The notes under the pieces are model-generated. The model had not been told where the DNA came from and ran no database searches. It saw nothing but the letters and a program-made list of their open reading frames with translations. This document shows positions 41,968-50,011 of a DNA stretch of 64,000 nucleotides, piece by piece. Location of the stretch: assembly GCA_963790965.1 (NCBI GenBank), contig CAWBQO010000001.1, positions 531,280 through 595,279 on the forward strand. The letters are read 5' to 3'. The position numbers were made by a program, and so were the translations under genes. The stretch is from CAWBQO01 sp963790965 (GTDB lineage Bacteria; Bacteroidota; Rhodothermia; Rhodothermales; DASSAV01). Positions within the stretch are counted from its first letter, which is position 1. Every line of letters begins with the position of its first letter.

Positions 41968-42540
41968 ATGGTTCTCGGCATTCTTCTTCCCTGGTACATT
42001 GCGGGGCCGCTCATCGGGCTGGTGGTGCCGCTCCTTCTGCTCTTCGGCGGAAAGGTGTTTGGCATCTCCGCCAATCTGCGCCATCTCTGCGCGGCGACGT
42101 TGCCGAACACCACTCGGCTCAAGCCCGCTTTTCTCAGGTACGACTGGCGGCGCAACGGCGGCTGGAATCTCGTCTTTGTCGGTGGCATGATGCTCGGCGG
42201 ATTGCTCTCCGTCCTCCTGTTCGGTGTGCCTGATGCCGGAGCAGGACTCGCCGCCTCCACCCAGGCGGACCTGCAGGCACTTGGACTGGCCCGGCCCGCC
42301 GGCCTCGTTCCGGCAGAACTTGTCTCCTGGAGCGCACTCGCTACGCCCGCGGGTTTCCTCATGATTGTTGGCGGAGGATTTCTCGTCGGCTTTGGCGCGC
42401 GCTACGCGGGCGGTTGCACGAGCGGTCATGCGATCTCAGGACTCGCGGAATTGCAGATTCCCTCGCTGCTTGCGGTGGTCGGCTTTTTTGCCGGTGGGCT
42501 GGTCGTCACACATCTTTTGCTGCCCTTATTGCTCGGCTAA
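41968..42540 (+). CDS. YeeE/YedE-family thiosulfate/sulfur transporter, first half
   Basis: This 190-residue membrane protein is one of a pair of half-length YeeE/YedE proteins, the TsuA-type family for thiosulfate or sulfur-compound import. The signature is F-G-A-R-Y-A-G-G-C-T-S-G-H-A-I-S-G-L, with the family cysteine expected to handle the sulfur compound. About four helices are visible. It is followed after 37 bp by the second half, and together they make one transporter. Confidence 0.88.
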   Translation: MVLGILLPWYIAGPLIGLVVPLLLLFGGKVFGISANLRHLCAATLPNTTRLKPAFLRYDWRRNGGWNLVFVGGMMLGGLLSVLLFGVPDAGAGLAASTQADLQALGLARPAGLVPAELVSWSALATPAGFLMIVGGGFLVGFGARYAGGCTSGHAISGLAELQIPSLLAVVGFFAGGLVVTHLLLPLLLG

Positions 42541-42577
42541 TGCCGTTCGTCTTTAACATTGATCCGGGTGATCCATC

Positions 42578-43183
42578 ATGTCCACGGTTGACTCCTTTAC
42601 GCCACGCGGCCGCCTTTCCGGCGAAGCCCTGCCGGAGGAACTCCGCCCCGCCCCGGCATCTCCCGCCGAAAGCCTCCCGGGCGGAGAGTGTATCGACACG
42701 GAGCAGGTTCCGGCCGGCCTGCGCGAACAGGCGGTACGGGAAGGGAATGCGCCCATCAGCCTGCTCGTATATGCCGCAATTGGTGTGTACATGGGCTTCA
42801 TCTTCGTGCAGAGCGAAGTTGTGTCCTGGTATCGCATTCAGGAGATGTTCCGGTTCCAGAGCTTCCACCTCTACGGCATCATCGGCTCTGCCGTCTTGGT
42901 AGCCGCCCTCTCGCTCTGGCTAATTCGGAAGCTGGGCCTGACGACGCTGCACGGCGAGCCGATCGCCATCGAACCCAAGCAGTGGGGCGACAGCCGCATC
43001 CCCGGCGCTCGGTACTGGATCGGGGGCGTGGCCTTCGGTCTCGGGTGGGCACTGCTCGGAGCGTGCCCCGGTCCGATGTTCGCCCTCATCGGCAGCGGCT
43101 TCTCCGTGCTCGTGGTTGCGCTGCTGAGCGCGATGGTGGGCACGTGGGCTTACGCGGTGCTGCGCCCCGTTCTTCCTCACTAA
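42578..43183 (+). CDS. YeeE/YedE-family (DUF6691) transporter, second half
   Basis: This 201-residue protein has a soluble N-terminal stretch of about 60 residues, which is unusually long, then four helices. The family motif is G-W-A-L-L-G-A-C-P-G-P-M with a conserved cysteine. The N-terminal region with P-A-S-P-A-E-S-L-P-G-G-E and one Cys may be a docking tail, but that is inference. It pairs with the gene upstream and is 33 bp from the persulfide dioxygenase. Confidence 0.85.
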   Translation: MSTVDSFTPRGRLSGEALPEELRPAPASPAESLPGGECIDTEQVPAGLREQAVREGNAPISLLVYAAIGVYMGFIFVQSEVVSWYRIQEMFRFQSFHLYGIIGSAVLVAALSLWLIRKLGLTTLHGEPIAIEPKQWGDSRIPGARYWIGGVAFGLGWALLGACPGPMFALIGSGFSVLVVALLSAMVGTWAYAVLRPVLPH

Positions 43184-43216
43184 TCCTGTTGCCTTCTTAA
43201 CTTATTATCTACTGCT

Positions 43217-44689
43217 ATGCTATTCCGCCAATTGTTCGACCCGTCTCTTGCGCAGTATGCCTACCTGATTGGTTGTCAGAAAACCGGCGAAGCGCTGCTG
43301 ATCGATCCGGAGCGGGACATCGACCGCTACGTCGAGGCCGCCGAAGCCGAAGGGCTGCGCATCACGGCCGTCACCGAGACGCACATCCATGCGGACTTTC
43401 TCTCCGGAACCCGCGAGTTCGCCGAGCGCTTCGGCACAAAGGTTTATCTCTCCGACGAGGGCGATGCCGACTGGAAGTATAGCTGGATTCATCAGCCCGC
43501 CGAGAGCGGTAAACCGTACGACTACCAGCTTCTGCGCGACGGCGACGTCTTCGCCGTCGGCAACATCGACATCAAGGCCGTCCATACGCCGGGGCATACA
43601 CCGGAGCACCTTTCCTTTCTCGTGACAGACCGCGGCTCCGGGGCGGAAAAGCCCATGGGCATTGCCACGGGGGACTTTGTCTTTGTTGGCGATCTCGGCC
43701 GGCCGGATCTGCTCGAGCAGGCAGCCGGGATGCACGGCGTGCAGGAGCCTTCGGCCCGCCGTCTCTACAGCTCGCTCCCGCGGTTTACGGAACTGCAGGA
43801 CTATCTTCAGGTGTGGCCCGGCCACGGGGCAGGCAGCGCTTGTGGAAAGGCGCTGGGCGCGGTTCCCATGACCACAGTCGGTTACGAGCGCCTCTACAAC
43901 GCCTCCCTCGGGGCCGCTGAGAGCGGCGAACAGGCTTTCGTCGACGCCATCCTTTCCGGACAGCCGGAACCGCAGATGTACTTCGCAAGGATGAAGCGCG
44001 ACAACAAGGCCGGCGTGCCCGTCCTCGGCCGCCTGCCGCGGCCCGTCCGCTTGAGCGCGACGGAACTGGAGCAGAAGGTCGAAGACGGCGTCCTCGTCAT
44101 CGACACGCGGGCGAACCGCGCCGGATACATGGCCAATCATATCCCCGGCTCTCTCTATGCCGCCTTGAACAAGGCCATGAGCACTTACGTGGGTTCTCTT
44201 GTGGAAGACGAGACGCAGCCGATCATTCTTATTGCCGAGGAGGGCGGCGTCGAGCAGGCCGTTCGGGATCTCGTCCGGATAGGATATGACAATATCCAGG
44301 CCTACGCGACTCCTGCGACCCTCGAGCGCTTCTTTGCGCAGGGCGGACCGGTCGAGGAGGTCACCCATTTGTCTTTCGAGGACGTCGAGGCGCAGCGCCA
44401 CGATCCGAACGTGGCCATTATCGATGTGCGCTACGCGAGCGAATACAACGCGGCGCATGTGCCGGGGGCCGTCAACGCCTCTTACACGCGATTGCCCGCG
44501 TACGTGAAAGATCGCATTCCGCAGGGGAAGACGCTCATAGTCCACTGCCAGACCGGTGCGCGGTCTGCGCCCGCTGCCTCCTACCTTGCCGCGCAGGGCT
44601 ACGACGTCCGCTATGTAGGTGATGATTTCACGTCTTACCAGGCCATTGCGCCGGTGGAGACGGAGGCCGACCTCGCCGAGGCGGTCTGA
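43217..44689 (+). CDS. Persulfide dioxygenase (MBL fold) fused to two rhodanese domains
   Basis: This 490-residue cytoplasmic protein resembles CstB-type persulfide dioxygenase-sulfurtransferase fusions, which oxidise persulfides to sulfite or thiosulfate. The MBL domain (1-240) has T-H-I-H-A-D-F (His56, His58, Asp60), H-T-P-G-H-T-P-E-H, G-D-F-V-F-V-G-D-L-G-R-P-D and W-P-G-H-G-A-G-S. Phe61 replaces the last His of H-x-H-x-D-H. Rhodanese 1 (about 270-360) has no cysteine in its active loop (I-A-E-E-G-G) and is probably inactive. Rhodanese 2 (about 375-485) has Cys444 in H-C-Q-T-G-A-R-S. Confidence 0.9.
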   Translation: MLFRQLFDPSLAQYAYLIGCQKTGEALLIDPERDIDRYVEAAEAEGLRITAVTETHIHADFLSGTREFAERFGTKVYLSDEGDADWKYSWIHQPAESGKPYDYQLLRDGDVFAVGNIDIKAVHTPGHTPEHLSFLVTDRGSGAEKPMGIATGDFVFVGDLGRPDLLEQAAGMHGVQEPSARRLYSSLPRFTELQDYLQVWPGHGAGSACGKALGAVPMTTVGYERLYNASLGAAESGEQAFVDAILSGQPEPQMYFARMKRDNKAGVPVLGRLPRPVRLSATELEQKVEDGVLVIDTRANRAGYMANHIPGSLYAALNKAMSTYVGSLVEDETQPIILIAEEGGVEQAVRDLVRIGYDNIQAYATPATLERFFAQGGPVEEVTHLSFEDVEAQRHDPNVAIIDVRYASEYNAAHVPGAVNASYTRLPAYVKDRIPQGKTLIVHCQTGARSAPAASYLAAQGYDVRYVGDDFTSYQAIAPVETEADLAEAV

Positions 44690-44714
44690 TCCACCCTGTA
44701 AACAGAGTAAGACT

Positions 44715-45881
44715 ATGTCTCTCGTCTGGATAGGAGCCGCGCTGGTCGGGCTAACACTCGGCCTGCTTGGCTCGGGCGGCTCCATACTGACCGTCCCGAT
44801 GCTGGTGTATCTTGCCGGAGAGCCGGACAAGGCGGCCATCGCTGAGAGTCTCGCCATCGTCGGCTCCATTGCGCTCGTCGGTGCGATTCCGTACGCGCTG
44901 CAAAAGACCGTAAACTGGAGGAGCGTGTTACTCTTTGGCGTTCCGGGCATCCTCGGTACTTACCTTGGTGCCGCCCTCTCGGCGTACGTCTCCGGGGCCG
45001 TTCAGCTGGTCCTTTTCGCAGTCGTGATGCTCCTCGCGGCGGTGATGATGTTTCGCGGCCGGCGCTCGGCCGATGAAGCCGGCGAAGGGCAGGAGGCGTG
45101 GAAGATCAGCGCGCAGGGCCTCTTTGTCGGCGTGCTGACCGGGCTGCTCGGTGTCGGAGGCGGCTTTCTGATCGTGCCGGCATTGGTCCTTTTCGGAGGG
45201 CTTACGATGCGGGGCGCTGTCGGAACGAGCCTGTTCATCATCGCGATGAACAGTTTCTCGGGCTTCGCCAAGCACCTCGATGTGCTGGCTTCGCTCGGCG
45301 GAGGCGTGGACTGGCAGATCGTCGCGCTCTTCGTAGGCGTCGGAATCGTCGGGTCCTTTGTCGGTAACTTGATGGCGACCCGTTTGCCGCAAGCGACCTT
45401 GAGACGTTTCTTCGCCGTATTTCTCGTAGGAATGGGCGTGTTCATTCTCTGGCAAGAAGTGCCTGGAATGCTCCGTCCCGCATCGGCCACGCCGCCTGTA
45501 GCGGCCGTTCAACCCAAAACGCCTGACCGGCAAGATTCAACCCAGATGTTTAGCAACTTCTTCTCTTCGACGAAAAGCAAGAACCTTACTCCGCAGCAGA
45601 TCCAGGAGGAGGTTCAAAATGGTGCCGCGCTCATCGATGTGCGTACGCCCATGGAGTACAACGCCGAGCACCTCGCCGGCGCGCGCAACATTGATCTATC
45701 CTCGCCCGACTTCCAGAAAAAGATCGAGGCGCTGCCTAAAGACAAGACCTATCTGCTCTACTGCCGCTCGGGTGCCCGCAGCGGACAGGCCGAGCGCGTG
45801 ATGAACGGCCTTGGCTACACCGTTCACAATATCGGCGGCCTCTCGACGCTTAAGCATGGCGGAATGAAGACGGGCCGCTGA
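44715..45881 (+). CDS. TauE/SafE-family exporter fused to a C-terminal rhodanese domain
   Basis: This 388-residue protein has a TauE/SafE membrane domain (residues 1-250; G-L-L-G-S-G-G-S-I-L-T-V-P and G-L-L-G-V-G-G-G-F-L-I-V-P repeats), likely exporting sulfite or another sulfur anion. An in-frame rhodanese domain (about 280-388) has Cys350 in Y-C-R-S-G-A-R-S-G. The junction at Met278 (M-F-S-N-F-F) looks like the start of a formerly separate rhodanese gene, joined by loss of the first gene's stop. The start ATG 44715 is 25 bp after the dioxygenase stop, completing a four-gene operon. Confidence 0.88.
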   Translation: MSLVWIGAALVGLTLGLLGSGGSILTVPMLVYLAGEPDKAAIAESLAIVGSIALVGAIPYALQKTVNWRSVLLFGVPGILGTYLGAALSAYVSGAVQLVLFAVVMLLAAVMMFRGRRSADEAGEGQEAWKISAQGLFVGVLTGLLGVGGGFLIVPALVLFGGLTMRGAVGTSLFIIAMNSFSGFAKHLDVLASLGGGVDWQIVALFVGVGIVGSFVGNLMATRLPQATLRRFFAVFLVGMGVFILWQEVPGMLRPASATPPVAAVQPKTPDRQDSTQMFSNFFSSTKSKNLTPQQIQEEVQNGAALIDVRTPMEYNAEHLAGARNIDLSSPDFQKKIEALPKDKTYLLYCRSGARSGQAERVMNGLGYTVHNIGGLSTLKHGGMKTGR

Positions 45882-45968
45882 AAGACTGCCGGTGGGGTGC
45901 CTCCAGCAGTGTAACCGTGCCTGGCCGCGGGTAAAGAGGATCAATGGCCCCCAGCGTCTGCTTGGCGC

Positions 45969-46007
45969 AAAAAAAGAAGGGGCGTGGAAGCCAGTCCACG
46001 CCCCTTC
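45969..46007 (-). terminator. Rho-independent terminator
   Basis: A perfect 13-bp stem (GAAGGGGCGTGGA at 45976-45988 with TCCACGCCCCTTC at 45995-46007) is followed on the minus strand by seven T (complement of the A-run 45969-45975). It ends the 46028-46780 gene, and the stem could also stop plus-strand transcripts from the sulfur operon. Confidence 0.85.
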
Positions 46008-46027
46008 GTCAAAGCTGATCCTTCAGC

Positions 46028-46780
46028 CTACCGGGTCTTCTGCGCGTCGTAGGTGTGTCCCGAGAAGGCGGTCTGCAGATGGACGTTTTCTCCGTTGTGG
46101 AAGATCATCCACGTCGGCTCGTCTGCGATGCCGTTCAGTACGGCGAAGTAGCTGTGGGAAACGGGGATCGCGGTGAGGGTCATGTTCGGCTCGGAGGCCC
46201 GCTGCACCGAGAACAAGAATCCGTCTTTCCAGATGAAGCGGACGAGCACTTCGGCGCGGGAGCCTTTCAGCTGTACGAAGGTGTTGGCGCGGCCGTGGTC
46301 GGCGGGCAGCGTGCCCTGGACCTGCGCAGTTACACCGTGGCCCAGTTCGCGGTCCAGCATAGAGAACAGTCTGGCGAAGCACTTCTCCGCCCGTTCGCGA
46401 CGCGCCGGCGCTACGGCTTCGACGATCGGCGCGAGGTCGTTGGAGGACCAGGCCGCCAGCAGGCGTTCCGTGCGGCCGTTCATGTCGCGGAGGCTCTCGT
46501 CAACCGGGGCGATGCGCAAGGCCTCGTAGGCTTGTTGTCCGTCGGGCGTAACGTGCAGGCCGTCGGCGCGAGCTTCGATTTCGATGGCGGAGCCGTCGGC
46601 AAAGTGGTACGATCCCTCGTGCATCTGCATGGCCGCCCGCACGTCGGCGGTTTCCGAAGAGGTAGAAGGTCCGTAAGCGCGCTGGACGTACGAGGCGAGC
46701 GTTACAGACTGCGCCTGTGCGGCAGTGGTGGTGGTCAATGCGACGGCTGCGGTGGCGAAGAAGCGTGCGAAGCGTGTCAT
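46028..46780 (-). CDS. Secreted protein of unknown function
   Basis: This 250-residue protein has a signal peptide (A-A-Q-A-Q) and no recognisable enzyme motif. The N-terminal part (A-D-V-R-A-A-M-Q-M-H-E-G-S-Y-H-F-A-D-G-S) may be a small beta domain. The later part alternates charged helices with strands, including T-L-T-A-I-P-V-S-H-S-Y-F-A-V. ATG 46780 is preferred to TTG 46792. A phased TTGTCA-type array lies 69 bp upstream, and a strong terminator follows. Confidence 0.6.
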   Translation of the reverse strand: MTRFARFFATAAVALTTTTAAQAQSVTLASYVQRAYGPSTSSETADVRAAMQMHEGSYHFADGSAIEIEARADGLHVTPDGQQAYEALRIAPVDESLRDMNGRTERLLAAWSSNDLAPIVEAVAPARRERAEKCFARLFSMLDRELGHGVTAQVQGTLPADHGRANTFVQLKGSRAEVLVRFIWKDGFLFSVQRASEPNMTLTAIPVSHSYFAVLNGIADEPTWMIFHNGENVHLQTAFSGHTYDAQKTR

Positions 46781-46848
46781 GGCGTGGAGCAAGTTGGAGT
46801 GATCAGTGCTGGTTTCTGTATCACGTTACGAGGCCTCTACGCCGAAGA

Positions 46849-46893
46849 TGTCATGGGCTTGTCTGAGGTTGTCACCGTTTGTCACGGCCGTCA
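46849..46893. promoter_or_regulatory. Phased TGTC direct-repeat array (Pho-box-like) upstream of 46780
   Basis: TGTC-containing hexamers occur at 46848 (ATGTCA), 46859 (TTGTCT), 46869 (TTGTCA), 46879 (TTGTCA) and about 46888 (CCGTCA), spaced 11, 10, 10 and 9 bp. Helically phased direct repeats of (C/T)TGTCA are the form of PhoB/OmpR-family sites. The array ends 69 bp before the minus-strand start at 46780. Its far end runs 3 bp into the stop end of the neighbouring gene (46891). Confidence 0.5.
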
Positions 46894-47925
46894 GAAATCG
46901 ATACCGTACGTTCCGAGGGTTTGCTTGAGGCGGTCGAGCCAAGTGGAACGGCGGCCCACTTCCACTCGGTCTGCGGTGGTGATGCCCAGCGGCCCCTCGT
47001 AGATGCCACCATCGACCATGCTGTCATAAACCCGGATAAGCACCTCGTTCGTAGCTCCCGGAGCGAGAAGGCCGTCGGGGATGGAATACGCTCGCTGCCT
47101 CTGCCATTCGTCTCCACGGACCCCGCGGTCGCGCACGTCGCCCGTGGCGCCGATCCAACGGCCGTTGATGTATACCTCGTCTACGTCATCGATCCGGCCG
47201 AGGAGAAGCACGAGAGACTCGTCCGGGAGATCTTTCGGCAGGACAAACGTCTTGCGATAAAGGGCATACCCGTCGAGGTCGGGAAACCCCTGGACTTCCC
47301 AGCGACCGGGCGCATGGATCGTGTGCCAGGGTTCCACGCGGGAGTCGGAACCGGGGAGCGCGCCCCCTGGGCGAAACTGCCAGGGACCGGAAAGGTCCAC
47401 CAGCAGCTCGGACGTGCGGGACTGTTCAAACAGGCCAACCTGCCCCTCCAATATGCCGCCTTCGAGACGGTCGTCGAAAACCCGCACTGCAACGACGTTG
47501 TCGCGGTCGGCCCTCAAGTACGCCGCGGGAATGGAGTAAGAGCGAAAGACATCGTAGGCGGTCTGAAACTCCACGTCGGGAAAACGTCCCGTCGACCCAA
47601 CAAAATGCCCGTTCACGTACACCGCGTCGGCGTCGTCGATGCGGCCAAGTTGCAGCGTCAGCGGTATTCCGGCGTACTGCGTGGGCACTTTGAAGTGCCG
47701 CCGGTACCAGGCCCAGCCGTCGTAGCCCGCGAACCCCTCTGTTTCCCAAGCCGAAGGAACGAAGACGTGGTCCCACCGACGGTCGTTCAGAGACGGATCT
47801 GCAAAGCCCGGATCGTCGCCGAGGTGGAACAGCCAATCGCCCCTGAGGTCGAGCACCCGGTTTCCCGGCTGCGCTCCTGCGAGGGGCGCAATGATGAGCG
47901 TGAGGAGGAGCAGGCGGAAGCGCAT
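46891..47925 (-). CDS. Secreted protein with two tandem GH2-type sugar-binding domains, no catalytic barrel
   Basis: This 344-residue protein has a signal peptide (P-L-A-G-A-Q) followed by two repeats of the beta-jelly-roll found at the N-terminus of GH2 beta-galactosidases. Repeat one (about 25-165) has L-R-G-D-W-L-F-H-L-G-D, W-Y-R-R-H-F-K-V-P, L-G-R-I-D-D-A-D-A-V-Y-V-N-G and I-L-E-G-Q-V-G-L. Repeat two (about 175-320) has L-S-G-P-W-Q-F, L-Y-R-K-T-F-V-L-P, L-G-R-I-D-D-V-D-E-V-Y-I-N-G and I-Y-E-G-P-L-G-I. No catalytic TIM-barrel or Glu motif is present. It is probably a glycan-binding or cell-surface protein. Confidence 0.82.
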   Translation of the reverse strand: MRFRLLLLTLIIAPLAGAQPGNRVLDLRGDWLFHLGDDPGFADPSLNDRRWDHVFVPSAWETEGFAGYDGWAWYRRHFKVPTQYAGIPLTLQLGRIDDADAVYVNGHFVGSTGRFPDVEFQTAYDVFRSYSIPAAYLRADRDNVVAVRVFDDRLEGGILEGQVGLFEQSRTSELLVDLSGPWQFRPGGALPGSDSRVEPWHTIHAPGRWEVQGFPDLDGYALYRKTFVLPKDLPDESLVLLLGRIDDVDEVYINGRWIGATGDVRDRGVRGDEWQRQRAYSIPDGLLAPGATNEVLIRVYDSMVDGGIYEGPLGITTADRVEVGRRSTWLDRLKQTLGTYGIDF

Positions 47926-48239
47926 GGATGGATTGTCGATGTGGAGCGGATTGATCCGGCCTCATTATAGCGGGTTTCCGCCTGCTTGTTGTCACGCCCC
48001 TGTCAGCAGATTGTCAAAGATTGTCAGCGCGAGAGCGCAAGGATCTGCCGCGCGCCGCGCGCCACGATCAAGAAGATCAGCGCCCCGGCCGGCATTTCGA
48101 GCGAGCCGGCGATGGGGAAAGGCCATATACAATGTGGCGGCTAAGAGCGTCTCGCAGCCGTCTGTTTCACGATGAAAGTCTTCAGAAAAGCTTACATTGG
48201 CAACAGTTATCCCGGGAAAATGCCCACTTCCATGCTGCT
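47926..48239. other. Divergent intergenic region before gamma-glutamyltransferase
   Basis: This 314-bp gap has no convincing gene. It contains a TATAAT -10 and a phased TTGTCA array directed at the minus-strand gene (see separate entry). The rest, toward 48239, shows nothing I can assign beyond being the presumed upstream region of the transferase gene. Confidence 0.5.
47964..48026 (-). promoter_or_regulatory. Promoter with phased TTGTCA array (Pho-box-like) for 46891-47925
   Basis: Hexamers TTGTCA at 47989, CTGTCA at 48000, TTGTCA at 48011 and TTGTCA at 48021 are spaced 11, 11 and 10 bp. On the minus strand a perfect TATAAT lies at 47969-47964, 20 bp from the array edge. The array thus overlaps the -35 region, as for class II activation by PhoB/OmpR-family regulators. 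The start codon is 38 bp further on. The same repeats precede the next minus gene at 46849-46893. Confidence 0.55.
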
Positions 48240-50009
48240 ATGATACACTTCTTGCTGACCAAAGCTTCTTCAAGGTCACTGGCGCTGCTCGTCGCGCTTG
48301 CAGTTGCCGGGGCCTCTCCGCTGTGGGCGCAGTCGCCGGACTTGACCGGTTCGGGCGATCGGTACCTCGGGGCACCCTTTGCGATGCGCAGCGCCACCAT
48401 CGCGCCGCACGCCATGGTGGCGACGAGTCAGCCGTTGGCGACGCAGATCGCGCTGGATGTGCTAAAGAACGGCGGCAATGCCGTTGACGCCGCCATCGCC
48501 GCGAATGCCGCCATTGGATTCCTCGAGCCGACTGGCAACGGGATCGGCGGCGACCTTTTCGCCATCGTGTGGAGCGCCGCCGACGGCAAGCTTTACGGCC
48601 TCAACGCCTCCGGGCGCGCGCCGCTCGCCTCCACGCTGGAAGGCGTCCGCGCGGACGTGGGCGATGTGGAAGAAATTCCGGGTCGCAGTCCACACAGCAT
48701 TACCGTGCCGGGCGCGGTGGACGGCTGGTTCGCCCTGCACGACCGGTTCGGAACGCGGCCGATGGCCGAGCTGCTCGCCCCTGCAGCCCGTTACGCGCGC
48801 GAAGGCGCGCCGGTGCCGGAGTATATCGCCTCGCTCTGGCAACGGGCGGAGCGCTCGTCTATCCGCGAGCAACCCGGCTTTTCGGCGGTCTTTCTTCCGA
48901 ACGGCCGTGCCCCGAAGAAGGGCGAGATCTTCCGCAATCCGGATCTCGCGCGAACGCTCGAGCGCATTGGGGAGGGCGGGCGCGACGCCTTCTACCGGGG
49001 CGACATCGCGCGCGAAATCGACGCTTTCTGCCGCCGGACGGGTTGCCCGATCACGCTTGCCGATCTGGAGGCGCATCATTCCGAATGGGTGGAGCCGGTC
49101 GGCGTGCCCTTCCGCGGCTTCACGCTCTGGGAGCTGCCTCCGAACGGGCAGGGCATAGCCGCGCTGCAGATGCTGCGGCTCCTCGAGCCGTATGATCTCA
49201 AGGGCATGGGGCATAATTCGGCGGCGTACCTGCATCATCTTCTGGAGGCGAAGAAGATCGCCTATGAGGACCGCGCGAGGTACTATGCCGATCCCGCCTT
49301 CGCCGATGTGCCGGTGGAGGAGCTTGTGTCGGAGCCTTACGCAAACGAGCGCCGTCGCCTCCTTGACTCGGAGCACGCCGGCAACGCCTTCGACCCCGGC
49401 GATCCGCGGGCGGGACGAGGGGGCACGATCTACCTGGCCGTGGGCGATTCGATGGGCAACATGGTGTCGCTCATTCAGAGTAACTACGGCGGGTTCGGCA
49501 GTGGCTACTCGCCCGAGGGGCTTGGCTTCTCCTTCCAGAATCGCGGCTCGGGTTTCGCGCTCCAAGCCGGGCATCCGAACGCCTTCGCCCCCGGCAAGCG
49601 GCCCTTCCACACGATCATCCCCGCCTTCGTCACGCGCGACGGCAAGCCGTACATGGCCTTCGGTGTCATGGGTGGCGATATGCAGCCGCAGGGGCACGTG
49701 CAGGTTTTCTTGAACCATGTGGTCTTCGGGATGGACGTGCAAGAGGCCGGCGATGCGGCGCGGTTTCAGCACTTCGGGTCCAGTTCGCCCGCCGGCAATC
49801 TCGCCCGCATGGCGGACGGCGGGTGTGTAGCGCTGGAATCGGGCGTCCGCGAAGAGGTGCGGGAGAAGCTCGTAAGCATGGGCCATACGCTCTGCCCGCC
49901 CTCATGGGTACACTACGGCGGCTATCAGGCCGTGCGGTGGGACGCAGAGAACGGCGTCTACTGGGGCGCAACGGAGTCAAGGACGGACGGACAAGCAGCG
50001 GGTTATTAA
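48240..50009 (+). CDS. Gamma-glutamyltransferase family protein
   Basis: This 589-residue exported enzyme (signal ends P-L-W-A-Q) belongs to the gamma-glutamyltransferase/cephalosporin acylase group, which self-cleaves into two chains. The N-terminal part has A-T-S-Q-P-L-A-T-Q-I-A-L-D-V-L-K-N-G-G-N-A-V-D-A-A-I-A, typical of the large subunit. The nucleophile of the small subunit is likely Thr396 in G-R-G-G-T-I-Y-L-A-V. G-Y-S-P-E-G-L-G-F-S-F-Q-N-R-G and H-T-I-I-P-A-F follow. Substrates are probably glutathione or gamma-glutamyl peptides. ATG 48240 gives a clear signal peptide; a longer frame to 48021 is not credible. Confidence 0.92.
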   Translation: MIHFLLTKASSRSLALLVALAVAGASPLWAQSPDLTGSGDRYLGAPFAMRSATIAPHAMVATSQPLATQIALDVLKNGGNAVDAAIAANAAIGFLEPTGNGIGGDLFAIVWSAADGKLYGLNASGRAPLASTLEGVRADVGDVEEIPGRSPHSITVPGAVDGWFALHDRFGTRPMAELLAPAARYAREGAPVPEYIASLWQRAERSSIREQPGFSAVFLPNGRAPKKGEIFRNPDLARTLERIGEGGRDAFYRGDIAREIDAFCRRTGCPITLADLEAHHSEWVEPVGVPFRGFTLWELPPNGQGIAALQMLRLLEPYDLKGMGHNSAAYLHHLLEAKKIAYEDRARYYADPAFADVPVEELVSEPYANERRRLLDSEHAGNAFDPGDPRAGRGGTIYLAVGDSMGNMVSLIQSNYGGFGSGYSPEGLGFSFQNRGSGFALQAGHPNAFAPGKRPFHTIIPAFVTRDGKPYMAFGVMGGDMQPQGHVQVFLNHVVFGMDVQEAGDAARFQHFGSSSPAGNLARMADGGCVALESGVREEVREKLVSMGHTLCPPSWVHYGGYQAVRWDAENGVYWGATESRTDGQAAGY

Positions 50010-50011
50010 GC

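Noticed and set aside
43220..44950. 576-codon minus-strand open frame
   Set aside because: Antisense to the persulfide dioxygenase-rhodanese gene, whose catalytic motifs are intact.
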